NCBI RefSeq assembly: GCF_000956475.1
Contig: NZ_JYJB01000005.1
Location: 236,515 to 300,514 of the forward strand
Reading direction: 5' to 3'
Source of the DNA: Microbacterium hydrocarbonoxydans
GTDB lineage: Bacteria; Actinomycetota; Actinomycetes; Actinomycetales; Microbacteriaceae
Length of the DNA: 64,000 bases
Below the pieces are notes generated by a model, which was given only the letters and a program-made list of their open reading frames with translations, made no database searches and had not been told where the DNA came from. Position 1 is the first letter of the stretch. Each line of letters opens with the position of its first letter. Position numbers and translations under genes: made by a program. Shown in pieces: positions 17,759 to 24,693 of this stretch.

Positions 17759-18409
17759 TTAGAGGCTGATGATCCCGATCTCGGTCGCCCGGAGCACGAT
17801 CTGCAACCGATTCTCAACCCTCCACAACCGATTGATGTTACGGATATCCGCTTTTACGGTGCCCTCCGCGTAGTGCAGCACTTTGGCTATCTCGGAGTTG
17901 GACAGGCCCCTAGCGATCAGGCTGATCACTTCGTACTCGCGATGGCTTAGTTCAGGCACAGGTCGGAGGTTTCTGTCGCCGGACTCCATCACTGCGCGGA
18001 CGAATCTCTCCTGCACCTCAGGCGAAACCACTCGATCACCGGCCTGGGCAGCGACGATGGCATCTATGACCTGCTCGGGTGTCGAGTTCTTCACGAGATA
18101 TCCGCATGCGCCGGCGCGCAACGCCTCAAGCGCACGCCATTCGGTCGTGAATGTAGTCAGCACCACCACACGGCAGCGGGGGTTCCACGAGAGGAGCCTC
18201 CTCGTCGCTTCAACCCCTCCGATCTCAGGCATCTTGATGTCCATGAGCACTACGTCGGGGTTCGATGCCCGGCAGACGTCAAGCGCCGTCACCCCGTCCG
18301 CTGCCTCGCCGACGAGAGCGACACGTGGGTCCCCGGAGATGAACGCACGTAGAGCATGGCGCACTAAGGCTTCGTCATCAACGACCACGACGCGAACAAC
18401 ACCATCCAC
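17759..18409 (-). CDS. NarL/FixJ-type response regulator
   Basis: 216 residues: receiver domain with acidic pocket VVVDDE (D11, D12), phosphoacceptor D57 in MDIKMPE, T and K in LTTF and VKNS, then a LuxR HTH (ELSHREYEVISLIARGLSNS then EIAKVLHYAEGTVKADI). GGAG lies 5 bases before the ATG. Pairs with the HisKA_3 kinase transcribed divergently at 18650; the peptide ORF and a 26-bp palindrome lie between. The HTH recognition helix is slightly unusual (HYAEGTVKADIRNINRLW in place of the common TVKNHVSNIL). Confidence 0.92.
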   Translation of the reverse strand: MDGVVRVVVVDDEALVRHALRAFISGDPRVALVGEAADGVTALDVCRASNPDVVLMDIKMPEIGGVEATRRLLSWNPRCRVVVLTTFTTEWRALEALRAGACGYLVKNSTPEQVIDAIVAAQAGDRVVSPEVQERFVRAVMESGDRNLRPVPELSHREYEVISLIARGLSNSEIAKVLHYAEGTVKADIRNINRLWRVENRLQIVLRATEIGIISL

Positions 18410-18504
18410 TCCTGTACGGTAGCGCTGATCACTTCCGAAACTCTGACCCAGCGGCCATGAGTTCGTACCCTGCAGAGTAGAGGTCGAAGGGTTACAGTGT
18501 TTCA

Positions 18505-18530
18505 GCGTCAGAGCATGTCAGTTCTGACGC
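18505..18530. promoter_or_regulatory. Palindrome, probable response-regulator binding site
   Basis: GCGTCAGA, 10 bp, TCTGACGC: perfect 8-bp arms 20 bp upstream of the small-peptide start. A partial copy of the right arm context (TCTGACCCAGCGG, from 18442) lies nearer the divergent regulator gene and matches TCTGACGCCAAGCGG at 18523-18537. NarL-type regulators commonly bind such heptamer inverted repeats. Confidence 0.5.
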
Positions 18531-18549
18531 CAAGCGGGGGGAGACCATC

Positions 18550-18657
18550 GTGGAGCTATTCAATGTGTTCAATGTCGGCCCACTCGCGCATGATCTTGTC
18601 GCGATGAGCGCTGACCTGGGGGACTGGCTTTGCCAGGTGTTGGGGATCTGTGCCTGA
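18550..18657 (+). CDS. 35-residue hydrophobic peptide coupled to histidine kinase
   Basis: Too short for routine calling. GTG 18550 is preceded by GGGGGGAG at a spacing of 6-7, the best ribosome site of the region, and the frame closes at TGA 18655-18657. The product is acidic (E2, D15, D22, D25) and hydrophobic, with a tandem FNV-FNV at residues 4-9, G10-P11, W26 and two cysteines (C28, C34) near the end (DWLCQVLGICA). Its stop overlaps the kinase GTG start by 8 bases, so the kinase would be translated by coupling. Possibilities: a secreted signal sensed by the kinase, a leaderless amphipathic peptide, or only a translational leader. No AgrB-like processing gene is nearby. Confidence 0.55.
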   Translation: MELFNVFNVGPLAHDLVAMSADLGDWLCQVLGICA

Positions 18658-19897
18658 AGCTGTCCTGGGTGCCGGTCGTCGGGGGGAGCCCGGCCTTGCC
18701 GCCCGAATCTCGATCGGGAGAATGCTGCGATCGCGAGCTTTTTGGGGACAGCGTTCCCTTCACCCCGTAGCAAGCACTCTCTTGCTTGTGGTGGCAGGAG
18801 TGCTGCTGTGTGTCGCGGCGGGGTTTGTTTTCTCGAGCGGAACGTTCACAATGTCCGACCTCTTGGCCATCGCGCTCTATGTCGGCCTCGCCGCATTTGC
18901 CTGGCACCCCACCACGGCGGCGTTCACGGTCGTGCTCATCAGCTGCGTGGGTGTCGTGCCCACAGGCAGCGGCGGAGATCTGCTCGAGCTCGCTCTTACG
19001 CTCAGCCTAGTCTCGGCGACCGGCGCGCCATGGTTGATCGTTACTCACGCAACCCTGCTTATGGCCCTGACAGCATACGTTGCGATAGGAGGGGAGACCT
19101 TAGCCGGGGGTGGCATATTCAGCATTGCGGGGATAGCGACAATCGCCTTCCTTATAGGTATCGGTTTCCGACTGGTGGCAGCAAGGGAGACGGTGCTGGT
19201 CGCTGAACGCGCTCGCATCACGATGGATCTTGAGGAACTCGCACGAGAAGATCAAGAGCGCATCGCGGACGAGCTTCATGACGGCATCGCACATGACTTG
19301 ACGCTCGTCCTTTTCCACGCACGCGCGTTGCCGAAGCAACCAGACGAAGAAGCACGTCAGGTGTCCCTCTCGACGATCGAGGAGTCCGCCGAGAGAGCAC
19401 TACGAAGCATCCAAGCCCTGCTCTCACTGATGCGAGATATAGATGCGGAGCGACCGAAGTCAGCGAACCGGTACGGCGGAGATGTGATCCGCGCGATCGT
19501 CACTCTCGGAGGCCTCTTGAACGATGCAGGAATCCCCACGCGTGTTTCGACGCCAAGCCCCCCGGTTAACCTGACACAGGCGACAGAGCTCATCCTCATC
19601 GAGACAGCGATCGAAGCAGTCACGAACATCATCAAGCACGCGCCGAACTCTCACTCCGCAAGCATCGAAATCCATAGTCAGTCGGAATGTCTTGAGCTTT
19701 CCGTGAAGAACACCTTCACGGCGTTAACGCCCCGAAGCGAAGTTTCCTCCACTGGACGAGGCCTGGCCCGAGCGGAGCAACGTGTGGCGCAATGCCTTGG
19801 CCACTTGAAACATGGGCGCACTGCAGAGGGGTGGAATCTTCTGGCAACTGTGCCATCCAGCCAAGACAAGAACACCCACCCCTACGGAGGCGCCTAA
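18650..19897 (+). CDS. Sensor histidine kinase (HisKA_3)
   Basis: 415 residues. Five to six TM segments between residues 40 and 175 form the sensor; almost no extracellular loop is present, so it may sense a membrane-borne or hydrophobic signal. The dimerisation/phosphoacceptor helix is ERIADELHDGIAHDLTLV with H210; the ATPase N box is IEAVTNIIKHA near 325 and the G box is STGRGLARAEQRV. Partner of the regulator at 17759-18409. GTG 18650 overlaps the upstream peptide stop; the alternative ATG 18722 has GGGAG too close to it. Codon use is less GC-biased than flanking genes. Confidence 0.88.
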   Translation: MPEAVLGAGRRGEPGLAARISIGRMLRSRAFWGQRSLHPVASTLLLVVAGVLLCVAAGFVFSSGTFTMSDLLAIALYVGLAAFAWHPTTAAFTVVLISCVGVVPTGSGGDLLELALTLSLVSATGAPWLIVTHATLLMALTAYVAIGGETLAGGGIFSIAGIATIAFLIGIGFRLVAARETVLVAERARITMDLEELAREDQERIADELHDGIAHDLTLVLFHARALPKQPDEEARQVSLSTIEESAERALRSIQALLSLMRDIDAERPKSANRYGGDVIRAIVTLGGLLNDAGIPTRVSTPSPPVNLTQATELILIETAIEAVTNIIKHAPNSHSASIEIHSQSECLELSVKNTFTALTPRSEVSSTGRGLARAEQRVAQCLGHLKHGRTAEGWNLLATVPSSQDKNTHPYGGA

Positions 19898-19969
19898 GCA
19901 CCGCAATACGGCTGCTGCTCAGTATCCGCCGGAGCATCCCGCGACGCTAAGACGGATGCCGGACGCAAC

Positions 19970-20003
19970 GAGGCCGCCGCTCTTCTCATCGAGCGGCGGC
20001 CTC
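19970..20003. terminator. Bidirectional terminator
   Basis: GAGGCCGCCGCTC and GAGCGGCGGCCTC form a perfect 13-bp stem with an 8-base loop between the convergent kinase and SRPBCC genes. It closes transcription from both sides. Confidence 0.8.
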
Positions 20004-20066
20004 ACGGTGCTTGCCCGCATCGCAGGAGGTCTTCGTGAGCCTCCAGCCAGGCGACTGGGCGATCGA

Positions 20067-20543
20067 TCAGACCTCGCCGCCTTCGAGCAGCGCGTCGAGC
20101 TTGGCGTAGCCGTCGTTGACTCCGACCTCCATGCCCGACTCAAGCCATCCGTCGCGGCCCTCGAACGAGTCGACGAGCGACTGGGCGTGCAGGCGCGTGC
20201 GCCCGTCACCGAGATCCTCGAACCAGAGCGTCTCGAGCGAGACGCTCTCGGGCATCGCATCCCAGGTGAAGGTCTGGACGATGCGGTCCTCGGTCACGTC
20301 GTGGAACGAGCCGTGGAAGCTGTACTCGTCGCCTTCCCCGGTGCTGCGCATGCGCCAGCTGCCGCCGGTCCGCGCGTCCCAGACGTCGAACACGACGGCG
20401 GTGCCGTTCGGGCCGACCCAGCGGGCGTAGAGCTCGGGGTCGAGGTGTGCGCGCACGAGCTGCGCGGGCGTCGCCTGAAAATCCCTCGTGGTGCGGATGA
20501 TCGGGAGGTTCGGGTCGGCCTCGATGGTGGCGGTGGTGTTCAT
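20067..20543 (-). CDS. SRPBCC/AHSA1-domain protein
   Basis: 158 residues. The pattern TRDFQATPAQLVRAHLDPEL, ARWVGPNG, GGSWRM and TFTWDAMPE is the Activator-of-Hsp90 (AHSA1) type of the START-like SRPBCC fold, which binds hydrophobic ligands. It follows the ArsR-family regulator by 10 bp on the same strand; ArsR plus AHSA1 pairs are a recurrent two-gene unit in actinobacteria. Ligand unknown. Confidence 0.85.
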   Translation of the reverse strand: MNTTATIEADPNLPIIRTTRDFQATPAQLVRAHLDPELYARWVGPNGTAVVFDVWDARTGGSWRMRSTGEGDEYSFHGSFHDVTEDRIVQTFTWDAMPESVSLETLWFEDLGDGRTRLHAQSLVDSFEGRDGWLESGMEVGVNDGYAKLDALLEGGEV

Positions 20544-20553
20544 GATGCGCTCC

Positions 20554-20940
20554 TTATCTGATGGACTCGGCGCCTGCCGAGCCGTCGTCGTCGTGCGGCA
20601 GCTGTGCGAGCAGGGCGTCGAGTCGCGCGAAGCGCTCCTCGGCCCGCCGCTGATGGCGCTCGATCCATGCGGTCATGAGACCGAGCACCTCTGCCTCCAG
20701 GTGCACGAGCCGCCGCTGGCCGTGCTTGCCCTTTGTCACGAGGCCCGCCTGCTCGAGCACGGCGATGTGCTTGGAGACGGCCTGGAGGCTGACGTCGAAC
20801 GGAGTCGCGAGCTCACCGACCGTCGCGTCGCCGATCGCGAGTCGCGACACGATGTCGCGGCGGATCGGGTCGGCGAGAGCCTGAAACACCTGGCTCAGCG
20901 TCGCCGCGTCGCCAGACCCGTCATCCAGGTTGTCGTCCAT
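20554..20940 (-). CDS. ArsR-family winged-helix regulator
   Basis: 128 residues from ATG 20940, with GGAGGGG 5 bases upstream; the TTG five codons earlier is rejected. Winged HTH: VFQALADPIRRDIVSRLAIG, then VGELATPFDVSLQAVSKHIA, and a wing TKGKHGQRRLVHLEAE. No metal-binding ELCVCDL motif, so this is an SdpR-like non-metal member. First gene of the operon with the AHSA1 protein; autoregulation by two palindromes just upstream is likely. Confidence 0.9.
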   Translation of the reverse strand: MDDNLDDGSGDAATLSQVFQALADPIRRDIVSRLAIGDATVGELATPFDVSLQAVSKHIAVLEQAGLVTKGKHGQRRLVHLEAEVLGLMTAWIERHQRRAEERFARLDALLAQLPHDDDGSAGAESIR

Positions 20941-20951
20941 CTCGCCCCTCC

Positions 20952-21017
20952 TCAACCATTTGGTTGATAACGACGATACGAGGCGGCAGACGCGTTGTCA
21001 ACCTTTTGGTTGATAAC
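20952..21017. promoter_or_regulatory. Two ArsR/SdpR operator palindromes
   Basis: TCAACCATTTGGTTGA (20952-20967) and TCAACCTTTTGGTTGA (20998-21013), each followed by TAAC or TAAC-like sequence, are nearly identical palindromes 46 bp apart. One overlaps the ribosome site of the regulator. The spacing, about 4.4 helical turns, places the two sites on roughly opposite faces. Strong candidates for autorepression. Confidence 0.75.
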
Positions 21018-21082
21018 TTTGCGCGGTGGTCCTCTCACGCACTGATCCGCATCCGTCATCGTGATCGCGGCGCTCTGAGAAG

Positions 21083-21430
21083 ATGAACGACATGATCACC
21101 GTTCACCTGCGTTACGAGATCGATCCCGACAAGCTCGACGTGTTCACCGAGTACGGCCGCGCCTGGATCCGGCTGGTGGCGAAGCACGGAGGAACCCATC
21201 ACGGGTATTTCATGCCGAGCGAAGGCGACAGCGACGAGGCTTTCGCGCTGTTCACGTTCCCCTCCTTGGCAGCGTACGAGATCTACCGAACGGCGTCGAA
21301 GACCGATCCCGAGTGCGTGGAGGCCTTCGAACTGGCCCGCAGGACGCAGTGCATCCGTCGCTACGAGCGCCGCTTCCTCAGCCCCGTCTTCTCCGCAGAC
21401 GCGGAAGGAGACTCACCCGCCGCCCGCTGA
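21083..21430 (+). CDS. NIPSNAP-family protein
   Basis: 115 residues: MITVHLRYEIDPDKLDVFTE, GGTHHGYFMPSEGD and FTFPSLAAYEIYRTAS, the dimeric alpha/beta-barrel NIPSNAP fold. Function of these proteins is unclear. Divergent from the ArsR gene, so the second palindrome could also affect it. The start may be ATG 21083 or the ATG three codons in. Confidence 0.8.
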   Translation: MNDMITVHLRYEIDPDKLDVFTEYGRAWIRLVAKHGGTHHGYFMPSEGDSDEAFALFTFPSLAAYEIYRTASKTDPECVEAFELARRTQCIRRYERRFLSPVFSADAEGDSPAAR

Positions 21431-21524
21431 GCTCGCGCCGGTGGAGACGCGGGGCATTCGTGGCCGCGAGCCCGCGGCGGCGCACGGCGAGGGCGCTCCG
21501 TGGGATTGCGGCCGGGCAAGAAGA

Positions 21525-21564
21525 AAGCCCGCCCTCCCCGGTGATTCTTAGGGAGAACGGGCTT
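21525..21564. terminator. Bidirectional terminator
   Basis: AAGCCCG-CC-CTCCC, loop, GGGAG-AA-CGGGCTT. On the minus strand the stem is followed by TTTCTTCTT. It probably terminated tRNA-Ser before the insertion now lying between them, and also serves the NIPSNAP gene. Confidence 0.75.
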
Positions 21565-21569
21565 CTGTT

Positions 21570-21581
21570 CTGGCGGTGACG
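21570..21581. repeat. Direct repeat matching the tRNA-Ser 3' end (left copy)
   Basis: CTGGCGGTGACG occurs here and at 22896-22907, where it is the end of the tRNA gene including encoded CCA. The two copies bracket the IS segment, like an attachment-site or target duplication. Confidence 0.6.
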
Positions 21582-21585
21582 AGGG

Positions 21586-21634
21586 TGTCTGGTTTCAGGA
21601 CGTCGTGAACGCATGTCTCGGGACATCGTGAACG
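21586..21634. repeat. Two degenerate copies of the IS left terminal repeat
   Basis: Segments 21586-21611 and 21613-21634 are imperfect copies of the IS inverted repeat at 21655-21678, sharing CAGGAC or GGGACATCGTGAACG cores. They are either internal subterminal transposase sites or traces of earlier insertions. Confidence 0.55.
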
Positions 21635-21654
21635 ACTCATTCGTGGGCTCTCGG

Positions 21655-22893
21655 TGATGTCTCAGGACATCGTGAACGGGTGGCCAAGTACGAGATCCTG
21701 ATCAAAGCTGTTGTCCTCCAGGGCATGTCCTACGGGCAGGTCGCGGCCCGCTACGGGGTCTCGAAGACCCTCGTGCACAAGCTCCATCACCGGTGGTTGA
21801 CGGAGGGCGACGCGGCCTACGAACCGCGCTCGCGACGACCGGGATCGACGCCGAACCGCACCCCCGAGCGCGTCCGGGACCGGGCGCTGCAACTGCGTGA
21901 TGAACTCACCGCCAACGGACTCGACGCCGGCGCGGACACGATCACGGAACACCTCGCCCGCGAAGGCATCCTGCTGTCCCGAACGACCATCTGGCGGATC
22001 CTGAAAGCGGCAGGGCGCGTCACCACACAGCCGCAGAAGCGTCCTCGCTCGTCCTGGCGCCGGTCGCCGCCGACCGCCCGAACGAGCTCTGGCAGTCCGA
22101 CTTCACCCACGTCACCCTCACCGATGGCACCGACGTCGAGGTCATCGGCTGGCTCGACGACCACTCCCGCAGCATGCTGCACCTGAGCGCCCATCGCCGC
22201 GTCACCGGCCGGATCGTGACCGACACGTTCACCGCGACCGCCGCCGAACACGGCTACCCCGCGGCGACCCTGACCGACAACGGCATGGTCTACACCACCC
22301 GCCTCGCCCGCGGCGGACGAGGCCGCGGGGACGGCGCCGGCAACGACTTCGAGATGCTGCTGGCCACCCTCGGCATCACCCAGAAGAACGGCAAGCCCTT
22401 CAAACCCACCGCCCAGGGCAAGATCGAACGCTTCTGGCAGACGCTGAAGAAACACCTCGGCGCCCACCCCGCGGCCACCCTCGCCGAGCTGCAGGACACG
22501 CTCGACGCGTTCCGCGACTACTACAACACGATCCGCCCCCACCGCGCGCTGGGCCGGAGAGCCCCCGCGTTCGCCTACCAGCTCATCCCGAAAGCGACAC
22601 CGGCACCGCCTAGCGACCCGAACATCTGGCGCGTCCGCTACGACACCATCGACAACGACGGCAAGATCACCCTCCGCCACACCGGGAAACTCCTGCACCT
22701 CGGCATCGGCAGAGCCCACGCACGCACCGAGATCATCTGCCTCGTCCATAACGACGACGCCACGATCATCACCCAGACCACCGGCGAACTCCTCGCCGAA
22801 TTCACCCTCAACCCCGAAAAGAACTACCAACGCAAAAACGACTGAACCCCCGGAAACCGGGGGTTCAGTCGTTCACGATGTCCTGAGACATCA
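21655..22893 (+). mobile_element. IS481-family insertion sequence
   Basis: 1239 bp bounded by perfect 24-bp inverted repeats at 21655-21678 and 22870-22893 that begin TGATGTCTCAGGACATC, typical of actinobacterial IS481 elements. It carries one transposase reading frame, frameshifted. It lies between a terminator and the 3' end of tRNA-Ser. Confidence 0.88.
21680..22845 (+). pseudogene. IS481 transposase, frameshifted
   Basis: Starts at GTG 21680 with an HTH (ILIKAVVLQGMSYGQVAARY). The frame is lost near 22062, where TGGCGCCGGTCGCC appears to lack one base. Restoring it joins the N-terminal part to ADRPNELWQSDFTH (first D of the DDE triad), LTDNGMVY (second D) and GKIERFWQTLKKHL (E), continuing to 22845. 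No slippery heptamer is evident at the junction, so I read this as mutation rather than programmed frameshifting. The downstream open frame alone lacks the first catalytic D, so neither fragment should be active. Confidence 0.8.
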
Positions 22894-22896
22894 CAC

Positions 22897-22987
22897 TGGC
22901 GGTGACGGTGGGATTTGAACCCACGGTAGGGGGTTACCCTACACAACTTTTCGAGAGTTGCACCTTCGGCCGCTCGGACACGTCACC
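22897..22987 (-). tRNA. tRNA-Ser (CGA anticodon)
   Basis: 91 nt including encoded CCA (22897-22899 on this strand). Acceptor GGTGACG/CGTCACC, anticodon stem CAACT/AGTTG with loop CTCGAAA (anticodon at 22951-22953), long variable arm GTGTAGGGTAACCCCCTAC typical of class II serine tRNA, and T-loop GTTCAAATC. A minus-10-like TAAGCT (22995-23000) lies 7 bases upstream. Its natural terminator seems to be at 21525-21564, now separated by the IS. Confidence 0.97.
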
Positions 22988-23049
22988 GCGGACAAGCTTA
23001 GAGCAGATACGGCCCGGACGCGAATCGGCGAACCTGCGGGGCCGCCCGC

Positions 23050-24693
23050 TCAAGCGCGCGTCTTCCCCGCCTCCAGTCGCACGGTGCGGTCGACAAGAGC
23101 AGCAGGTGGTGCGACATGAGAGATCAGCAGAACCGACTGCTCCCCCGCCGCACCGAGCAGGTCGCGGAGCAGGGCGTCGGATGCCGCGGGGTCGACGCCC
23201 GCGGTCGGCTCGTCGAGCACGAGAACGGGGAAGCCCCGTAGAAGGGCGCGCGCGAGCGCGATGCGCTGCGCCTGGCCGCCCGACACAAGAGCTCCCCTGT
23301 CACCGACTCGCGCGTCGAGCCCGCCTCGTTCGCGCACCCACTCGCCGAGACCCACTCGCTCCAGCACCTGCAGGAGCTCCTCGTCGGTCGCGGTGTCCCT
23401 CGCGAAAAGCAGGTTCTGCCTGATGTCCTCGTCGAACAGCTGAGGGCTCTGCTCGCACAGTCCGACGGTGCGGCGCAGCGCGTCGCCCGAGAGAGAAGCG
23501 GCGCCTATGCCCCCCAGGGAATACTCGCCCTCTGCTCGCAGGAAGCCGACGAGCACGGCGGCCAGCGAGCTCTTGCCCGCGCCGCTCGGACCGGTGACCA
23601 GCACCCGCTCCCCCGGAGCCAGATCGAGATCCACACCCGCAAGAGCCTGAGCACCACCCGGCCAGTGCGCCCGAACACCGCGCAGCCGCAGTGCAGGCGT
23701 CGCCTCGAAGTGAGCATCCACCCCCTCGTCTGTCCGCAGTTCGGCGGGGAACGACGATGGCAGAGCCTCATCGATGCGCTCGGCGCTCGCTCGCACGCTG
23801 CGCCATGACGCGGCCGCCACAGGCACGGCTCCGAAGATCTCGAACACCACCATCGGCACCAGCACGACGACGGCGAGCCATGGTCCGTCGATCGCTCCGG
23901 ATCTGAGCGAAGGGACAGCGGCGGCGAGCGCCCAGGCCGAGGCCGCCCCCGCGGCGGCGGATACGACCCCGGCGGCGACCGCCTGCGAGAGCGACGCCCG
24001 GCGCACCGTCGCGCGCAGCGAGCGATCCGCGGTCGTGATGCGCTCGCGCGCCTGCGCCTCAGCTCCGTAGGCGATCAGCACGTCGAGGCTGCCGAAGTAG
24101 TCGACGAGCGCGGCCGACAGCTCTGCGCGATGCGACGACACAGACCTCTCAGCACGTGAGCCGAGCAGCCAGCCGAGCCCGACGGATGCCGCAGCGGCGA
24201 GCAGCAGGCACACCGCGAGCGTCAACGCGGCGACGGGCGAGACGAAAGCCACGAACCCGACCGCACCCACGGCGACGAGACCCGCGACGACCAGGGGCTG
24301 CACGACCCGCAGCGGCAGGTTCTGCAGATTCTCGACGTCGTCGACGAGCGCCGACAGCACGCGGCCGCGGTCCGTGCCGCCCAGGCCCGCGGGCGACAGC
24401 GGGATGAGCCTGCGCACCATGTCGGAGCGGGTCGTCGCGAGCTGTCGCAGGGCCGCGTCGTGTCCGCTGAGTCGCTCCAGATACCTGGTCACCGCCCTCG
24501 ACACCGCGAAGAACCGCACGCCCACGACCGCGATCGACAGCGGCACGAGCGAGTCGACGATGGACGCGCTCACGATCAGCCAGCCGCTCACGGCGAGAAG
24601 GCTCACGGCGGCCGCAGCAGAAAGCACACCCCAGACCAGTCCAGGAAGGAACCGTGCCAGGGGCGGCTGCGCGGCCCTGAGCACGCGGTTCAT
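23050..24693 (-). CDS. cydC: Thiol reductant ABC exporter subunit CydC
   Basis: 547 residues from ATG 24693, overlapping the cydD stop by 4 bp. N-terminal six-TM exporter domain (about 1-320) and ATPase domain with Walker A GPSGAGKSS, signature VSGGQAQRIA, Walker B VLVLDEPTAG and H-loop LLISHV. With CydD it exports glutathione/cysteine-type thiols and is needed for assembly of cytochrome bd. Last gene of the cyd operon; tRNA-Ser lies 62 bp downstream on the same strand. Confidence 0.93.
   Translation of the reverse strand: MNRVLRAAQPPLARFLPGLVWGVLSAAAAVSLLAVSGWLIVSASIVDSLVPLSIAVVGVRFFAVSRAVTRYLERLSGHDAALRQLATTRSDMVRRLIPLSPAGLGGTDRGRVLSALVDDVENLQNLPLRVVQPLVVAGLVAVGAVGFVAFVSPVAALTLAVCLLLAAAASVGLGWLLGSRAERSVSSHRAELSAALVDYFGSLDVLIAYGAEAQARERITTADRSLRATVRRASLSQAVAAGVVSAAAGAASAWALAAAVPSLRSGAIDGPWLAVVVLVPMVVFEIFGAVPVAAASWRSVRASAERIDEALPSSFPAELRTDEGVDAHFEATPALRLRGVRAHWPGGAQALAGVDLDLAPGERVLVTGPSGAGKSSLAAVLVGFLRAEGEYSLGGIGAASLSGDALRRTVGLCEQSPQLFDEDIRQNLLFARDTATDEELLQVLERVGLGEWVRERGGLDARVGDRGALVSGGQAQRIALARALLRGFPVLVLDEPTAGVDPAASDALLRDLLGAAGEQSVLLISHVAPPAALVDRTVRLEAGKTRA

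Noticed and set aside
18550..18657. AgrD-type thiolactone peptide interpretation
   Set aside because: No AgrB-like membrane protease in the window, no charged C-terminal tail, and the kinase is HisKA_3 rather than the Agr kinase class; kept only as an unknown peptide.
22040..22075. Programmed -1 frameshift in the IS481 transposase
   Set aside because: No slippery heptamer or downstream stimulatory hairpin is seen; IS481 transposases are normally one frame, so a one-base deletion is simpler.
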